Shown here in pieces: positions 1 through 6,508 of a stretch of DNA of 6,884 nucleotides. Under the pieces are notes generated by a model. It ran no database searches. It was not told the DNA's origin and worked only from the letters and a program-made list of their open reading frames with translations. Position 1 is the stretch's first letter, and every line of letters begins with the position of its first letter. Both the position numbers and the translations under genes were made by a program. The DNA is from an uncultured Bacteroidales bacterium (GTDB lineage: Bacteria; Bacteroidota; Bacteroidia; Bacteroidales; Bacteroidaceae): the NCBI GenBank assembly GCA_945871755.1, contig CAMBWV010000051.1, positions 1-6,884 on the forward strand, read 5' to 3'.

Positions 1-618
1 ACCAAGGCCGACGGCAAGAAGTTTGGCAAGACCGAACAAGGCAACGTATGGCTCGACCGTCGCTACACAACGCCGTACAAGTTCTACCAGTTCTGGCTCA
101 ACGTGGGAGATGCCGAAGCCGAGCGCTACATCAAAATCTTCACCTCCCTCAGCCGCGAAGAGATTGACGCCCTCATCGAAGAGCATCGCGCCGACCCGGG
201 CCGCCGCATCCTCCAGAAGCGTCTCGGCGAAGAGGTGACCTGCCTCGTACATGGCCGCGAAGATTACGAGATGGCGGTAGAGGCCAGCAACATCCTCTTC
301 GGCAAAGCCACCAAAGAGAGCCTCATGAAGCTCGACGAGGAAACCTTCCTCAGCGTCTTCGATGGTGTGCCGCAGTTTGAGGTAAGCCGCGAACAGGCAC
401 TCGGTGCCAAGGCCGTGGATCTCTTTGCCGAAACCACCAAGTGCTTCCCTTCCAAGGGCGAGATGCGCAAGATGGTGCAGGGAGGCGGTGTCAGTCTCAA
501 CAAAGAAAAGCTCGCTGCTTTCGACCGCCCCATCGAAGAGGCCGACCTCATTGACGGAAAATATCTCCTCGTGCAGCGCGGCAAGAAGAACTACTTCCTG
601 ATTACCGTCAAGGGATAA
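1..618 (+). CDS. tyrS: Tyrosyl-tRNA synthetase, C-terminal part (5' end outside window)
   Basis: Class I aminoacyl-tRNA synthetase that attaches tyrosine to tRNA-Tyr in the cytoplasm. The reading frame is open from base 1, so the gene begins upstream; 205 residues are visible of a family that is usually about 400-430 long. The KMSKS-type ATP loop appears as KFGKT at bases 19-33, followed by EQGNVWLD and the helix with [12 protein letters not shown], typical of bacterial TyrS. The final 60 or so residues (from about base 440) form an S4-like RNA-binding domain, with the core around [15 protein letters not shown]. It ends in TAA and is followed at once by a stem-loop terminator, so it is probably the last gene of its transcript. 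The catalytic N-terminal half, including the HIGH motif, is not visible. The identity is firm because both the KMSKS region and the S4 domain fit. Confidence 0.95.
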   Translation, partial: TKADGKKFGKTEQGNVWLDRRYTTPYKFYQFWLNVGDAEAERYIKIFTSLSREEIDALIEEHRADPGRRILQKRLGEEVTCLVHGREDYEMAVEASNILFGKATKESLMKLDEETFLSVFDGVPQFEVSREQALGAKAVDLFAETTKCFPSKGEMRKMVQGGGVSLNKEKLAAFDRPIEEADLIDGKYLLVQRGKKNYFLITVKG

Positions 619-628
619 ACGCAAATAT

Positions 629-670
629 ATGGGGGCTGTATCAACCGACACAGCCCCTATTCGTTTTCTT
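629..670 (+). terminator. Stem-loop terminator after tyrS
   Basis: Bases 629-639 pair with 650-660 as an 11-base-pair stem: an uninterrupted core GGGGCTGT/ACAGCCCC, then one G·T wobble and two A-T pairs. The loop is 10 bases. A T-rich stretch (TTCGTTTTCTT) follows, broken by a few other bases. The stem starts 11 bases after the tyrS stop codon. The position and stem strength support factor-independent termination; the interrupted T tract lowers confidence slightly. Confidence 0.75.
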
Positions 671-727
671 GGGCGGTAGGCCTCGTTCGTGATAACTACG
701 ATTCTGGCCCCGCTCCCGCATACCATA

Positions 728-923
728 TTATGGTAGGTTCTATAAATTAGTTTGCGATGGATTCGCGGCTATCGTGCCGTAGGTTTTTGTTTTCCATGAA
801 GGAGCGTAGCGGGCTACGTGACTGAATGAAAAACAAAAAGATACGGTGCGAGAGGCGCGAATACATCCAAGCAGAATAGAAACCCTGCCTTCCATTGAAA
901 CTAATTTATAGAACCTACCATAA
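728..923. repeat. 196-base imperfect palindrome with perfect 26-base terminal inverted repeats (MITE-like or structured RNA)
   Basis: This element fills most of the 305-base gap between tyrS and the NUDIX gene. Bases 728-753 are the exact reverse complement of 898-923. Further in, 762-810 and 813-861 are 49-base arms that pair at 36 positions, with extra G·T wobbles at two adjacent positions, closing on CGTAGC-GG-GCTACG at 805-818. The right side carries about 28 extra bases (862-889) with no partner on the left. The dinucleotide TA sits just outside the TGGTAGG/CCTACCA ends, compatible with a TA target-site duplication but too short to prove one. The left tip also overlaps a small palindrome (721-735, TACCAT-ATT-ATGGTA). 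There is no credible coding frame inside. It could be a non-autonomous transposable element (MITE) or a long cis-acting RNA hairpin; I do not recognise the family. Bases 671-727 hold nothing else I can identify. Confidence 0.8.
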
Positions 924-1466
924 ATGCAGCATCCTCTAGCACTCTTCCGCTTTTGTCCCGTCTGCGGCAGCGAAGCCTTTGCCGAAAACGATGCCCGCAG
1001 CAAACGCTGTGCGCATTGTGGATTTACGTATTACCACAACGCAGCAGCCTCCACCGTTGCCCTGATTGAAAACAAGCAGGGCGAACTCCTCGTGGTGCGC
1101 CGCGCCCTGCCGCCCGCTCAGGGAACGCTCGACCTGCCAGGCGGTTTTGTAGATCCAGGCGAGACCCTCGATGAAGGATGTCGCCGAGAGGTGCGCGAGG
1201 AAACGGGACTCGAAGTCACCGCTATGGAACTCCTCTTCTCCTTGCCCAATCGTTACGAATATTCGGGCTTTGTGGTGGATACGACCGACTGTTTCTTCCG
1301 CTGCCAGGTGGCCGACACGTCTGCCGCTCTGGCTGCCGACGACGCCGCTTCCTTCCGCTGGATTCCTTGGTCGGCACTCCAGCCCGCCGACTTCGGACTC
1401 CATTCCATCCGCCAGGGTATCGAACGCCTCCTCTCAGCGCGCCGCGCCGCGCCCGAAGCCAAGTAG
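924..1466 (+). CDS. NUDIX hydrolase with N-terminal zinc ribbon
   Basis: A 180-residue predicted cytoplasmic enzyme that hydrolyses a nucleoside diphosphate linked to another group; the substrate cannot be read from sequence. A zinc ribbon lies at residues 11-32 (CPVCG and CAHCG, four cysteines). The NUDIX box is complete at residues 74-96, fitting GX5EX7REUXEEXGU: G74, E80, R88-E89-V90, E92-E93, G95-L96, with the metal-binding glutamates present. A zinc ribbon before a NUDIX domain also occurs in NudC-type NADH pyrophosphatases, but those are longer, so this is only a distant resemblance. The ATG at 924 is the first in frame and directly follows the palindrome at 728-923, so the leader RNA would consist of that element unless transcription starts elsewhere. 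No Shine-Dalgarno sequence is visible. The U32 gene starts 27 bases downstream, suggesting co-transcription. Confidence 0.9.
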   Translation: MQHPLALFRFCPVCGSEAFAENDARSKRCAHCGFTYYHNAAASTVALIENKQGELLVVRRALPPAQGTLDLPGGFVDPGETLDEGCRREVREETGLEVTAMELLFSLPNRYEYSGFVVDTTDCFFRCQVADTSAALAADDAASFRWIPWSALQPADFGLHSIRQGIERLLSARRAAPEAK

Positions 1467-1493
1467 CCCACCGCCCCACAAACCAATACGCTC

Positions 1494-2750
1494 ATGAATC
1501 CTATTTATATCAACGGCGAAGCCATGGAAATCATGGCGCCAGCCGGTTCGCGCGAATCCCTGGCCGCAGCCCTCGAAGCAGGTGCCGACTCCATCTATTT
1601 CGGCATCGAAGCCCTGAATATGCGCGCCCATTCCGCGAGCAAATTCACCGTTTCCGACCTGCGCGAGATAGCCAGCCTGTGTGCGGCGCGCGGCGTGAAA
1701 TCCTACCTAACCGTCAATACGATTATCTACGACGAAGACCTCGAGCTGATGCAGGACATCTGCGATGCTGCGCACGAGGCTGGCATTTCCGCCATCATAG
1801 CCGCCGACGTCGCTGTGCTTGATTATTGCCAGGAGATTGGCCAGGAGGTTCACCTCTCCACGCAGTTGAACATCAGCAATACGCGCGCCCTCCGTTTCTA
1901 TGCCCGCTATGCCGACGTGGTCGTACTGGCGCGCGAACTCAATATGGAGCAGGTGGCACATATCCACCAGTTCATTGACCAGGAAGGCATCACGGGACCC
2001 TCGGGCCAGCCCCTGCGCATTGAAATGTTCTGTCACGGCGCGCTCTGCATGGCTGTCAGTGGCAAATGCTACCTCTCGCTCGACAACCTAGGTCGCTCTG
2101 CCAATCGTGGGCAGTGCATGCAGGTGTGTCGCCGCAGTTATACGGTGCGCGATCGCGAAACAGGCGTAGAGCTCGACGTAGATAACAAGTATATCATGAG
2201 CCCGAAGGACCTCAAAACTATCGGTTTCATCGATAAAATGGTAGGTGCTGGTGTGCGCGTCTTTAAGATTGAGGGCCGCGCTCGCAGTGCCGAATACGTC
2301 TATACCGTCGTGCAGTGCTACCGCGAAGCCTTGCAGGCCGTGGCCGACGGCACTTTCTCGCCCGAGAAGGTGGAACAGTGGGACGCACGCCTTGCTACCG
2401 TCTTCAACCGCGGATTCTGGGACGGCTATTACCTCGGCCAGCAGATGGGCGAATGGAGCGCGAAGTACGGTTCCAGCGCCACGGAGAAAAAGGTATATAT
2501 CGGCAAGGGCGTGAAGTATTTCTCGCGCCTCGGCGTCGGCGAGTTTTACATCGAAGCCGGCGAACTCCATGTCGGCGACCGCTGCGTCATCATCGGGCCG
2601 ACAACTGGCGCCATGTACGTGACGGCCTCGGAGATACATTTCACCAATGGACCCGTCCAGACGGCCCACAAGGGACAGGCGGTGTCCATCCCCGTCAGTG
2701 GCAAAATACGCCCGAGCGACAAACTCTATAAGCTCGTGCCCGCGGAATAG
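1494..2750 (+). CDS. Peptidase U32 family protein (TrhP/RlhA-like RNA hydroxylation enzyme)
   Basis: A 418-residue protein of the U32 family. The family was first named for collagenase-like proteases, but E. coli members TrhP (YegQ) and RlhA act in hydroxylation of tRNA wobble uridine and 23S rRNA. The U32 signature is fully present at residues 177-195 (E177, F179, G182, C185, G190, C192, S195). Two further cysteines at 208 and 212 (RGQCMQVC) complete the four-cysteine set that in TrhP/RlhA is associated with an iron-sulphur cluster. The N-terminal part (MAPAGSRESLAAALEAGADSIYFG) is the usual TIM-barrel-like start, and residues from about 330 form the U32 C-terminal domain. The ATG at 1524 (MEIMAPAG) is an alternative start that matches the usual family N-terminus better. 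By length and C-terminal domain I favour TrhP over RlhA, but this is inference. The gene lies in a run with the NUDIX and HAD genes. Confidence 0.9.
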   Translation: MNPIYINGEAMEIMAPAGSRESLAAALEAGADSIYFGIEALNMRAHSASKFTVSDLREIASLCAARGVKSYLTVNTIIYDEDLELMQDICDAAHEAGISAIIAADVAVLDYCQEIGQEVHLSTQLNISNTRALRFYARYADVVVLARELNMEQVAHIHQFIDQEGITGPSGQPLRIEMFCHGALCMAVSGKCYLSLDNLGRSANRGQCMQVCRRSYTVRDRETGVELDVDNKYIMSPKDLKTIGFIDKMVGAGVRVFKIEGRARSAEYVYTVVQCYREALQAVADGTFSPEKVEQWDARLATVFNRGFWDGYYLGQQMGEWSAKYGSSATEKKVYIGKGVKYFSRLGVGEFYIEAGELHVGDRCVIIGPTTGAMYVTASEIHFTNGPVQTAHKGQAVSIPVSGKIRPSDKLYKLVPAE

Positions 2751-2764
2751 TCTCGGGCCTTTTT
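2738..2764 (+). terminator. Possible weak terminator overlapping the U32 stop codon
   Basis: GCCCG (2738-2742) can pair with CGGGC (2754-2758) across an 11-base loop holding the TAG stop, followed by C and TTTTT (2760-2764). An alternative 7-base stem, 2710-2716 with 2752-2758, would end at the same T run but with a long loop. The stem is short, so termination may be partial and the HAD gene could still be read through. Confidence 0.4.
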
Positions 2765-2786
2765 ATCAACCATTAGCCTTTCCCGT

Positions 2787-3425
2787 ATGCAATTATTATT
2801 CGACTTCGGCGGCGTCCTCGTTGATTTGGACAAGGAATGCTGCATCCGCGCCTTCGCAGAACTGGGTTTCGACCTGCGCCCCTACATCGGCACGTACGCT
2901 CAAGCTGGTTTCCTCTCCAAGTTGGAGCGCGGCGAGACTGACATCCCGCAGTTTTGCGATGAATTGCGCGCCCTCAGTGGTCATCCCGAACTCACCAACG
3001 AGCAGATAGTGGAAGCCTGGGAGCGTTACCTGGTCACGGTGCCCGAAGAGCGACTCGAAACTTTGCTCCGCGCCAAGCGCCACTATCCCCTCCACGTGCT
3101 CAGCAATACGAATCCCGTTCACTGGGCCATGGCCGAGCGCATCTATTTCCGCTACAAGGGCCTCGGCGTGGCGGATTTCTTCGACCACATCTTCCTCTCC
3201 TACGAAATGGGCTTGGAGAAGCCCTCGCCCGCCATCTTCCAGCGCGTTGTCCAGACGTTAGGCTGTCGTCCAGAAGAGGTGCTTTTCTTCGATGATTCCG
3301 AGGTAAATTGCGCTGCCGCCCGTGCCGAGGGACTGCAATCCTGGATAGCCCCAGCTGGTAGCGGTTGGCTGAAATATTTCGATGCCGACGGCCGTTTGAT
3401 TCCCCAGGCCGCTCCGATTCTCTAG
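2787..3425 (+). CDS. HAD-superfamily phosphatase, YihX-like subfamily IA
   Basis: A 212-residue haloacid dehalogenase-type hydrolase, probably a soluble phosphatase on a small phosphorylated metabolite. Motif I is FDFGGVLVD with nucleophile D6. The residue two positions later is Gly rather than the usual acid/base Asp, as also seen in E. coli YihX (DLGNV), a glucose-1-phosphate phosphatase. Motif II is LSNTN at 105-109 (S106). Motif III is K145 in LSYEMGLEKPSPAIFQ. Motif IV is FFDD at 167-170. The LSNTN, KPxxxIFQ and FFDD patterns all resemble YihX, so a sugar-phosphate substrate is plausible but unproven. Because the second Asp is absent, the protein may instead be a HAD enzyme with altered chemistry. 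The start ATG at 2787 gives motif I at the expected distance from the N-terminus. It follows the U32 gene by 36 bases, with a possible weak terminator between. Confidence 0.88.
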   Translation: MQLLFDFGGVLVDLDKECCIRAFAELGFDLRPYIGTYAQAGFLSKLERGETDIPQFCDELRALSGHPELTNEQIVEAWERYLVTVPEERLETLLRAKRHYPLHVLSNTNPVHWAMAERIYFRYKGLGVADFFDHIFLSYEMGLEKPSPAIFQRVVQTLGCRPEEVLFFDDSEVNCAAARAEGLQSWIAPAGSGWLKYFDADGRLIPQAAPIL

Positions 3426-3531
3426 CACTTCGCCCACTCCTTATTATATATACGCGCGACCAATCACGATTCGCGCACGCCCGTTTATCTAGCACCCCCG
3501 TATTTATCGCGCCCCGCGCACTCGCCCTCCC
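3426..3531. other. 106-base gap before ribF with a small inverted repeat and a direct repeat
   Basis: GCGCGA (3454-3459) and TCGCGC (3471-3476) form a 6-base inverted repeat with an 11-base spacer. TCTAGCAC occurs twice, at 3421-3428 (overlapping the HAD stop) and 3488-3495. An AT-rich patch lies at 3441-3452. I see no Bacteroidota -7 box (TAnnTTTG), no T-run terminator and nothing resembling an FMN riboswitch. This is the likeliest place for the promoter of the ribF operon, but the promoter itself is not visible. Confidence 0.35.
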
Positions 3532-4482
3532 ATGCACATCATCCGCCCCGCCCATTCCGCCGCCCTACAGCCGACACCCGCTCCCGTGGATGCCGGCTAT
3601 TGCGCCACGATAGGCTTCTTCGATGGCGTGCATCTGGGCCACCAATTCCTCTTGCGACAGGTGGAGGCCGAGGCTGCCACGCGCGGGCTCCGCAGTATGG
3701 CGGTCACGTTCGAGGAACATCCGCGCGCAGCCCTAGATAGCCAATACCAGCCCCGCTTGCTGGGAACGCTCGATGATAAACTGACCTGGTTGGCCGCGTC
3801 GGGCATCAACGCCTGCGCCCTCCTTCGGTTTGACCGCGCCATGGCGCAGTTGAGCGCCGCCGACTTTATGCGCGAGTACCTCCAGCAACAGTTGGGCGTG
3901 CGCTGCCTCGTCATCGGCTACGACCACCACTTTGGGCACAATCGGCAGGAGGGTTTCGAGGATTATGTGCGCTATGGCCGCGCCTTGGGCATGGACGTAG
4001 TACCAGCCCTTCCCCTAGAAACTGGTGATTTCACCGTCAGTTCGTCCACTATCCGCCGTTTCCTGGAGGCGGGCAACGTAGAGCAGGCCGCCGCCGGACT
4101 TGGCCACCCCTTCTCCCTCCGCGGTACGGTGGCCGAGGGCCGAAGGGTGGGGCGCCGCATCGGTTTCCCGACAGCCAATCTCCTGCCTGCCGACCCTCAT
4201 TTGCTCGTCCCGCGCATCGGTGTCTATGCCGTGTGGGCCGAGATTACCGAGGGCCGCTTTCCCGCTATGCTGAATATCGGTCGCCGCCCGACGCTCAACA
4301 ACGGCATGGATATTTCCATCGAAGCGCACCTGATAGGTTTCCATGGCAATCTCTACAATCAGCCCATGACCCTCCATTTCGTGCGCCGCCTGCGCGACGA
4401 ACAGACCTTTCCCTCCCTAGAATCGCTCACTCATCAGCTGGAACAGGATGCCCGCGAGGCTCTTCTGGCGCTTAATGACTAA
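3532..4482 (+). CDS. ribF: Bifunctional riboflavin kinase / FAD synthetase
   Basis: A 316-residue cytoplasmic enzyme that phosphorylates riboflavin to FMN and then adenylates FMN to FAD. The N-terminal FAD synthetase (nucleotidyltransferase) domain shows GFFDGVHLGH at residues 28-37 and the SSSTIR motif at 170-175, with the Y130-DHHFGHNRQ segment between them. The C-terminal riboflavin kinase domain shows GRRIGFPTAN at 207-216, NIGRRPT at 248-254, and SIEAHL with E264, the likely catalytic glutamate. The length matches normal RibF (about 310). The first ATG gives a somewhat long N-terminal extension of about 20 residues before the first motif; no better in-frame ATG lies between. It ends 6 bases before the CPBP gene, so the two are almost certainly co-transcribed, with dusB behind them. 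RibF is essential in most bacteria lacking a flavin importer. Confidence 0.95.
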   Translation: MHIIRPAHSAALQPTPAPVDAGYCATIGFFDGVHLGHQFLLRQVEAEAATRGLRSMAVTFEEHPRAALDSQYQPRLLGTLDDKLTWLAASGINACALLRFDRAMAQLSAADFMREYLQQQLGVRCLVIGYDHHFGHNRQEGFEDYVRYGRALGMDVVPALPLETGDFTVSSSTIRRFLEAGNVEQAAAGLGHPFSLRGTVAEGRRVGRRIGFPTANLLPADPHLLVPRIGVYAVWAEITEGRFPAMLNIGRRPTLNNGMDISIEAHLIGFHGNLYNQPMTLHFVRRLRDEQTFPSLESLTHQLEQDAREALLALND

Positions 4483-4488
4483 GATTAA

Positions 4489-5349
4489 ATGGCCAAAACA
4501 CCCGATTCCACCGCACAAATGCCGCCAGCGACGCCCGCGCAAGGCCGCGGAAAAGTTTTCTTACGGCTTCTGCTCATCGTGTTTCTCTTCTTGATGGCCC
4601 AGGTAATGGCTTCCAATTGTGCGGTCCTTCAACTGAATCTCTCCAACATAGCCGAGGGCCGAACTATCAATCCCTATCTCATTTTCTCCCACCCCAAGGT
4701 GTATATCCTGTGGGTGCTGATTTGGGATGTTGTTCTGCTTGGCCTGCTGTGGTTCACAAAGGTGGTGCGCCGCAACTGTCTCACAGCGGGTCGTCATTCC
4801 GCGCCGCCGCTCTCACCCTCATACGTGGTCAGTTTGCTCACCGCCTTCCTGCTGCTGGTCCTAGGCCACAGCGCCTTGGCCTCCGTGCTCGACCTCCCCG
4901 ACTATGGCACTTCGGAGATATTCATGGGTGTGAAGGATGAGCCCTTCGCTTGGCTGACGCTCTGCCTCATAGGTCCGTTAGTCGAGGAACTGATTTTCCG
5001 CGAAGGCATCGCCCGCCAGTTGCGCAGCCTCGGTATGCGTACGTTTTGGGCCGCGCTCCTATCGGCCGTAGCCTTTGGCATCTTTCACATGAACGCCGCG
5101 CAGGCCGTTGCTGCCTTACTCCTGGGTACCGCCCTTGGTCTCCACTATTTCCGCACGAACGACTTGCGCCTCTGCCTTACGGCTCATGTGCTCAACAATA
5201 CGCTGGCCGTCGTCCTCCTCTTCTTTCCCGAACTGGAAACCGCGCTTGCCAGTATCTCCACGCCCATTCTCTCCACCATTGCTGCTGTGCTCATCGTTGC
5301 AGGTGGCGCATGGACATTCGTACTCACCAAGAATATCCTGAAATCATGA
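4489..5349 (+). CDS. CPBP-family intramembrane metalloprotease (Rce1/Abi-like)
   Basis: A 286-residue membrane protein of the CPBP (CAAX protease and bacteriocin-processing, also called Abi) family. It has a polar N-terminal tail to about residue 22, then hydrophobic segments at roughly 23-42, 71-91, 111-133, 153-170, 184-200, 203-220, 227-246 and 256-280. All three family motifs are present: EELIFR (E166, E167, R171), FGIFH (F196, H200) and HVLNN (H233, N237). These are expected to form the active site inside the membrane. The substrate is unknown. Bacterial relatives are linked to bacteriocin self-immunity or regulatory cleavage, but nothing nearby points to either. It lies 6 bases after ribF and overlaps dusB by ATGA, so it is translationally linked to housekeeping genes. 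All catalytic residues are intact. Confidence 0.9.
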   Translation: MAKTPDSTAQMPPATPAQGRGKVFLRLLLIVFLFLMAQVMASNCAVLQLNLSNIAEGRTINPYLIFSHPKVYILWVLIWDVVLLGLLWFTKVVRRNCLTAGRHSAPPLSPSYVVSLLTAFLLLVLGHSALASVLDLPDYGTSEIFMGVKDEPFAWLTLCLIGPLVEELIFREGIARQLRSLGMRTFWAALLSAVAFGIFHMNAAQAVAALLLGTALGLHYFRTNDLRLCLTAHVLNNTLAVVLLFFPELETALASISTPILSTIAAVLIVAGGAWTFVLTKNILKS

Positions 5350-6437
5350 AGATAGGAACCATCGATTTGGGCGAACGCCCGCTCCTGCTGGCTCCGATGG
5401 AGGACGTGACCGACATTGGATTTCGCCTGCTCTGTCGCCGCTTAGGTGCTGCCATGGTGTATTCGGAATTTGTGGCGGCCGATGCCCTCGTGCGTATGGT
5501 CAACCGCAGCCTGGATAAGCTCACCGTGTGCGAGGAAGAGCGCCCCGTGGCCATCCAGATATATGGGAAGGACCCCATCGCCGTGCGCGATGCTGCCCAA
5601 ATCGTGGTGGAGCGCGCGCATCCCGATGTCGTGGACCTCAATTTCGGTTGCCCGGTCAAGAAGGTGGCGGGCAAGGGCGCAGGCTCGGGCCTCCTACAAA
5701 ACGTGCCCTTGATGCTCGAAATCACCCGTGCCGTGGTGGATGCCGTGCCTGTTCCTGTGACGGCCAAAACCCGCCTTGGCTGGGACGAGAATCATAAGAT
5801 TATCGTTCCGCTGGCCGAGCAACTGCAGGATTGTGGCATTCAGGCCCTGACCATCCACGGTCGCACGCGCGCGCAGATGTATAATGGCGTGGCAGACTGG
5901 TCGCTCATTGGCGAGGTGAAGCGCAATCCGCGCATGCGCATCCCCATTATCGGCAATGGCGACGTTTGTACGGCCGCCGATGCCCGCCGCGGTTTCGAGG
6001 AGTACGGCGTGGATGCCGTCATGATAGGTCGCGCCACCTTCGGCCAGCCCTGGATTTTCAAAGAGATTCGTGATGCGGAAGGTTTCTCGCCCATCCCCGC
6101 GCACGTCACAGCCGACGCCATCGACAGTCCCCACGCACCGCTCTCGCTCGACTGGAAACTGGACGTTCTCAAGGAGCAGGTGCGCACCAGCATCAGTCGC
6201 ATAGACGAATACCGCGGCATCCTCCACGTGCGCCGCCACCTAGCCGCCACCCCGCTCTTCAAGGGCATTCCCAATTTCCGCCAGACGCGCATCGCCATGC
6301 TACGTGCGGAAACACAGTCCGACCTCTTCGCCATCATGGAGGAGATGCGCACCCTCCTCCAAAAAGCCGGTACGGCCAACCTCCCCACCGATTCATCCGC
6401 CATCCCCACCGATCCGTCCGTCCCTCCCACCGCCTAA
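5346..6437 (+). CDS. dusB: tRNA-dihydrouridine synthase, DusB type
   Basis: A 363-residue FMN-dependent enzyme that uses NADPH to reduce specific uridines in the D-loop of tRNA to dihydrouridine. The FMN-binding barrel starts at once with LLLAPMEDVTD (13-23). The catalytic cysteine is C102 in NFGCPVKKVAGKGAGSGLL. K141 (TAKTRLGW), the IHGRTR motif at 170-175, GNGD at 203-206 and the phosphate-binding IGRA at 227-230 are all present. The ATG at 5346 is chosen because the family N-terminus aligns there and it overlaps the CPBP stop (ATGA); the frame is open further upstream but reads through the CPBP gene. About ten residues near 245-265 and a Pro/Thr/Ser-rich tail at 346-363 exceed the usual length of about 320-330. 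DusB is the closest subfamily by overall pattern. It uses FMN, the product of ribF two genes upstream. Confidence 0.93.
   Translation: MKIGTIDLGERPLLLAPMEDVTDIGFRLLCRRLGAAMVYSEFVAADALVRMVNRSLDKLTVCEEERPVAIQIYGKDPIAVRDAAQIVVERAHPDVVDLNFGCPVKKVAGKGAGSGLLQNVPLMLEITRAVVDAVPVPVTAKTRLGWDENHKIIVPLAEQLQDCGIQALTIHGRTRAQMYNGVADWSLIGEVKRNPRMRIPIIGNGDVCTAADARRGFEEYGVDAVMIGRATFGQPWIFKEIRDAEGFSPIPAHVTADAIDSPHAPLSLDWKLDVLKEQVRTSISRIDEYRGILHVRRHLAATPLFKGIPNFRQTRIAMLRAETQSDLFAIMEEMRTLLQKAGTANLPTDSSAIPTDPSVPPTA
6382..6432 (+). repeat. Short in-frame tandem repeat in the dusB 3' end
   Basis: A degenerate unit of 21 bases (TCCCCACCGAT plus about ten more) starts at 6382 and 6403, with a partial third copy (TCCCACCG) at 6425. 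It encodes PTDSSAI, PTDPSVP and PT, a Pro/Thr/Ser tail after the last conserved DusB helix. Because the unit is a multiple of three, copy changes would preserve the reading frame. Confidence 0.6.
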
Positions 6438-6459
6438 TTTCAAAATTATCAGCCGAATA

Positions 6460-6491
6460 TTTGGCCATATCAAATATAAGTTCTACCTTTG
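6460..6491 (+). promoter_or_regulatory. Bacteroidota-type promoter of tRNA-Phe
   Basis: TTTG at 6460-6463 (the -33 element) and TACCTTTG at 6484-6491 (the -7 element, consensus TAnnTTTG) are separated by 20 bases, as expected for the primary sigma factor of Bacteroidota. Transcription would start a few bases after the -7 box, giving a short A-rich leader before the mature tRNA begins at 6509. This is the best taxonomic marker in the window. It shows that the tRNA can be transcribed independently of dusB. Confidence 0.85.
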
Positions 6492-6508
6492 CACTCGCAA
6501 AACAAAAA

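Noticed and set aside
740..1003. 87-codon minus-strand frame through the palindrome
   Set aside because: It runs across the inverted-repeat element and into the NUDIX gene, with no family resemblance.
1178..1822. 214-codon plus-strand frame across the NUDIX/U32 junction
   Set aside because: It is Arg-rich and overlaps two clearly conserved genes in another frame.
2088..2669. 193-codon minus-strand frame inside the U32 gene
   Set aside because: It lies wholly opposite a well-supported conserved gene and shows no recognisable domain. Long antisense frames are expected in GC-rich coding DNA.
3426..3531. FMN riboswitch before ribF
   Set aside because: The gap is only 106 bases and shows none of the conserved multi-helix RFN layout.
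4950..5345. Longer dusB reading frame starting at 4950
   Set aside because: This stretch is out of frame with the intact CPBP gene and encodes no Dus features. The conserved N-terminus begins at the ATG at 5346.
5840..6430. 196-codon minus-strand frame opposite dusB
   Set aside because: It is a shadow of dusB with no recognisable motif.
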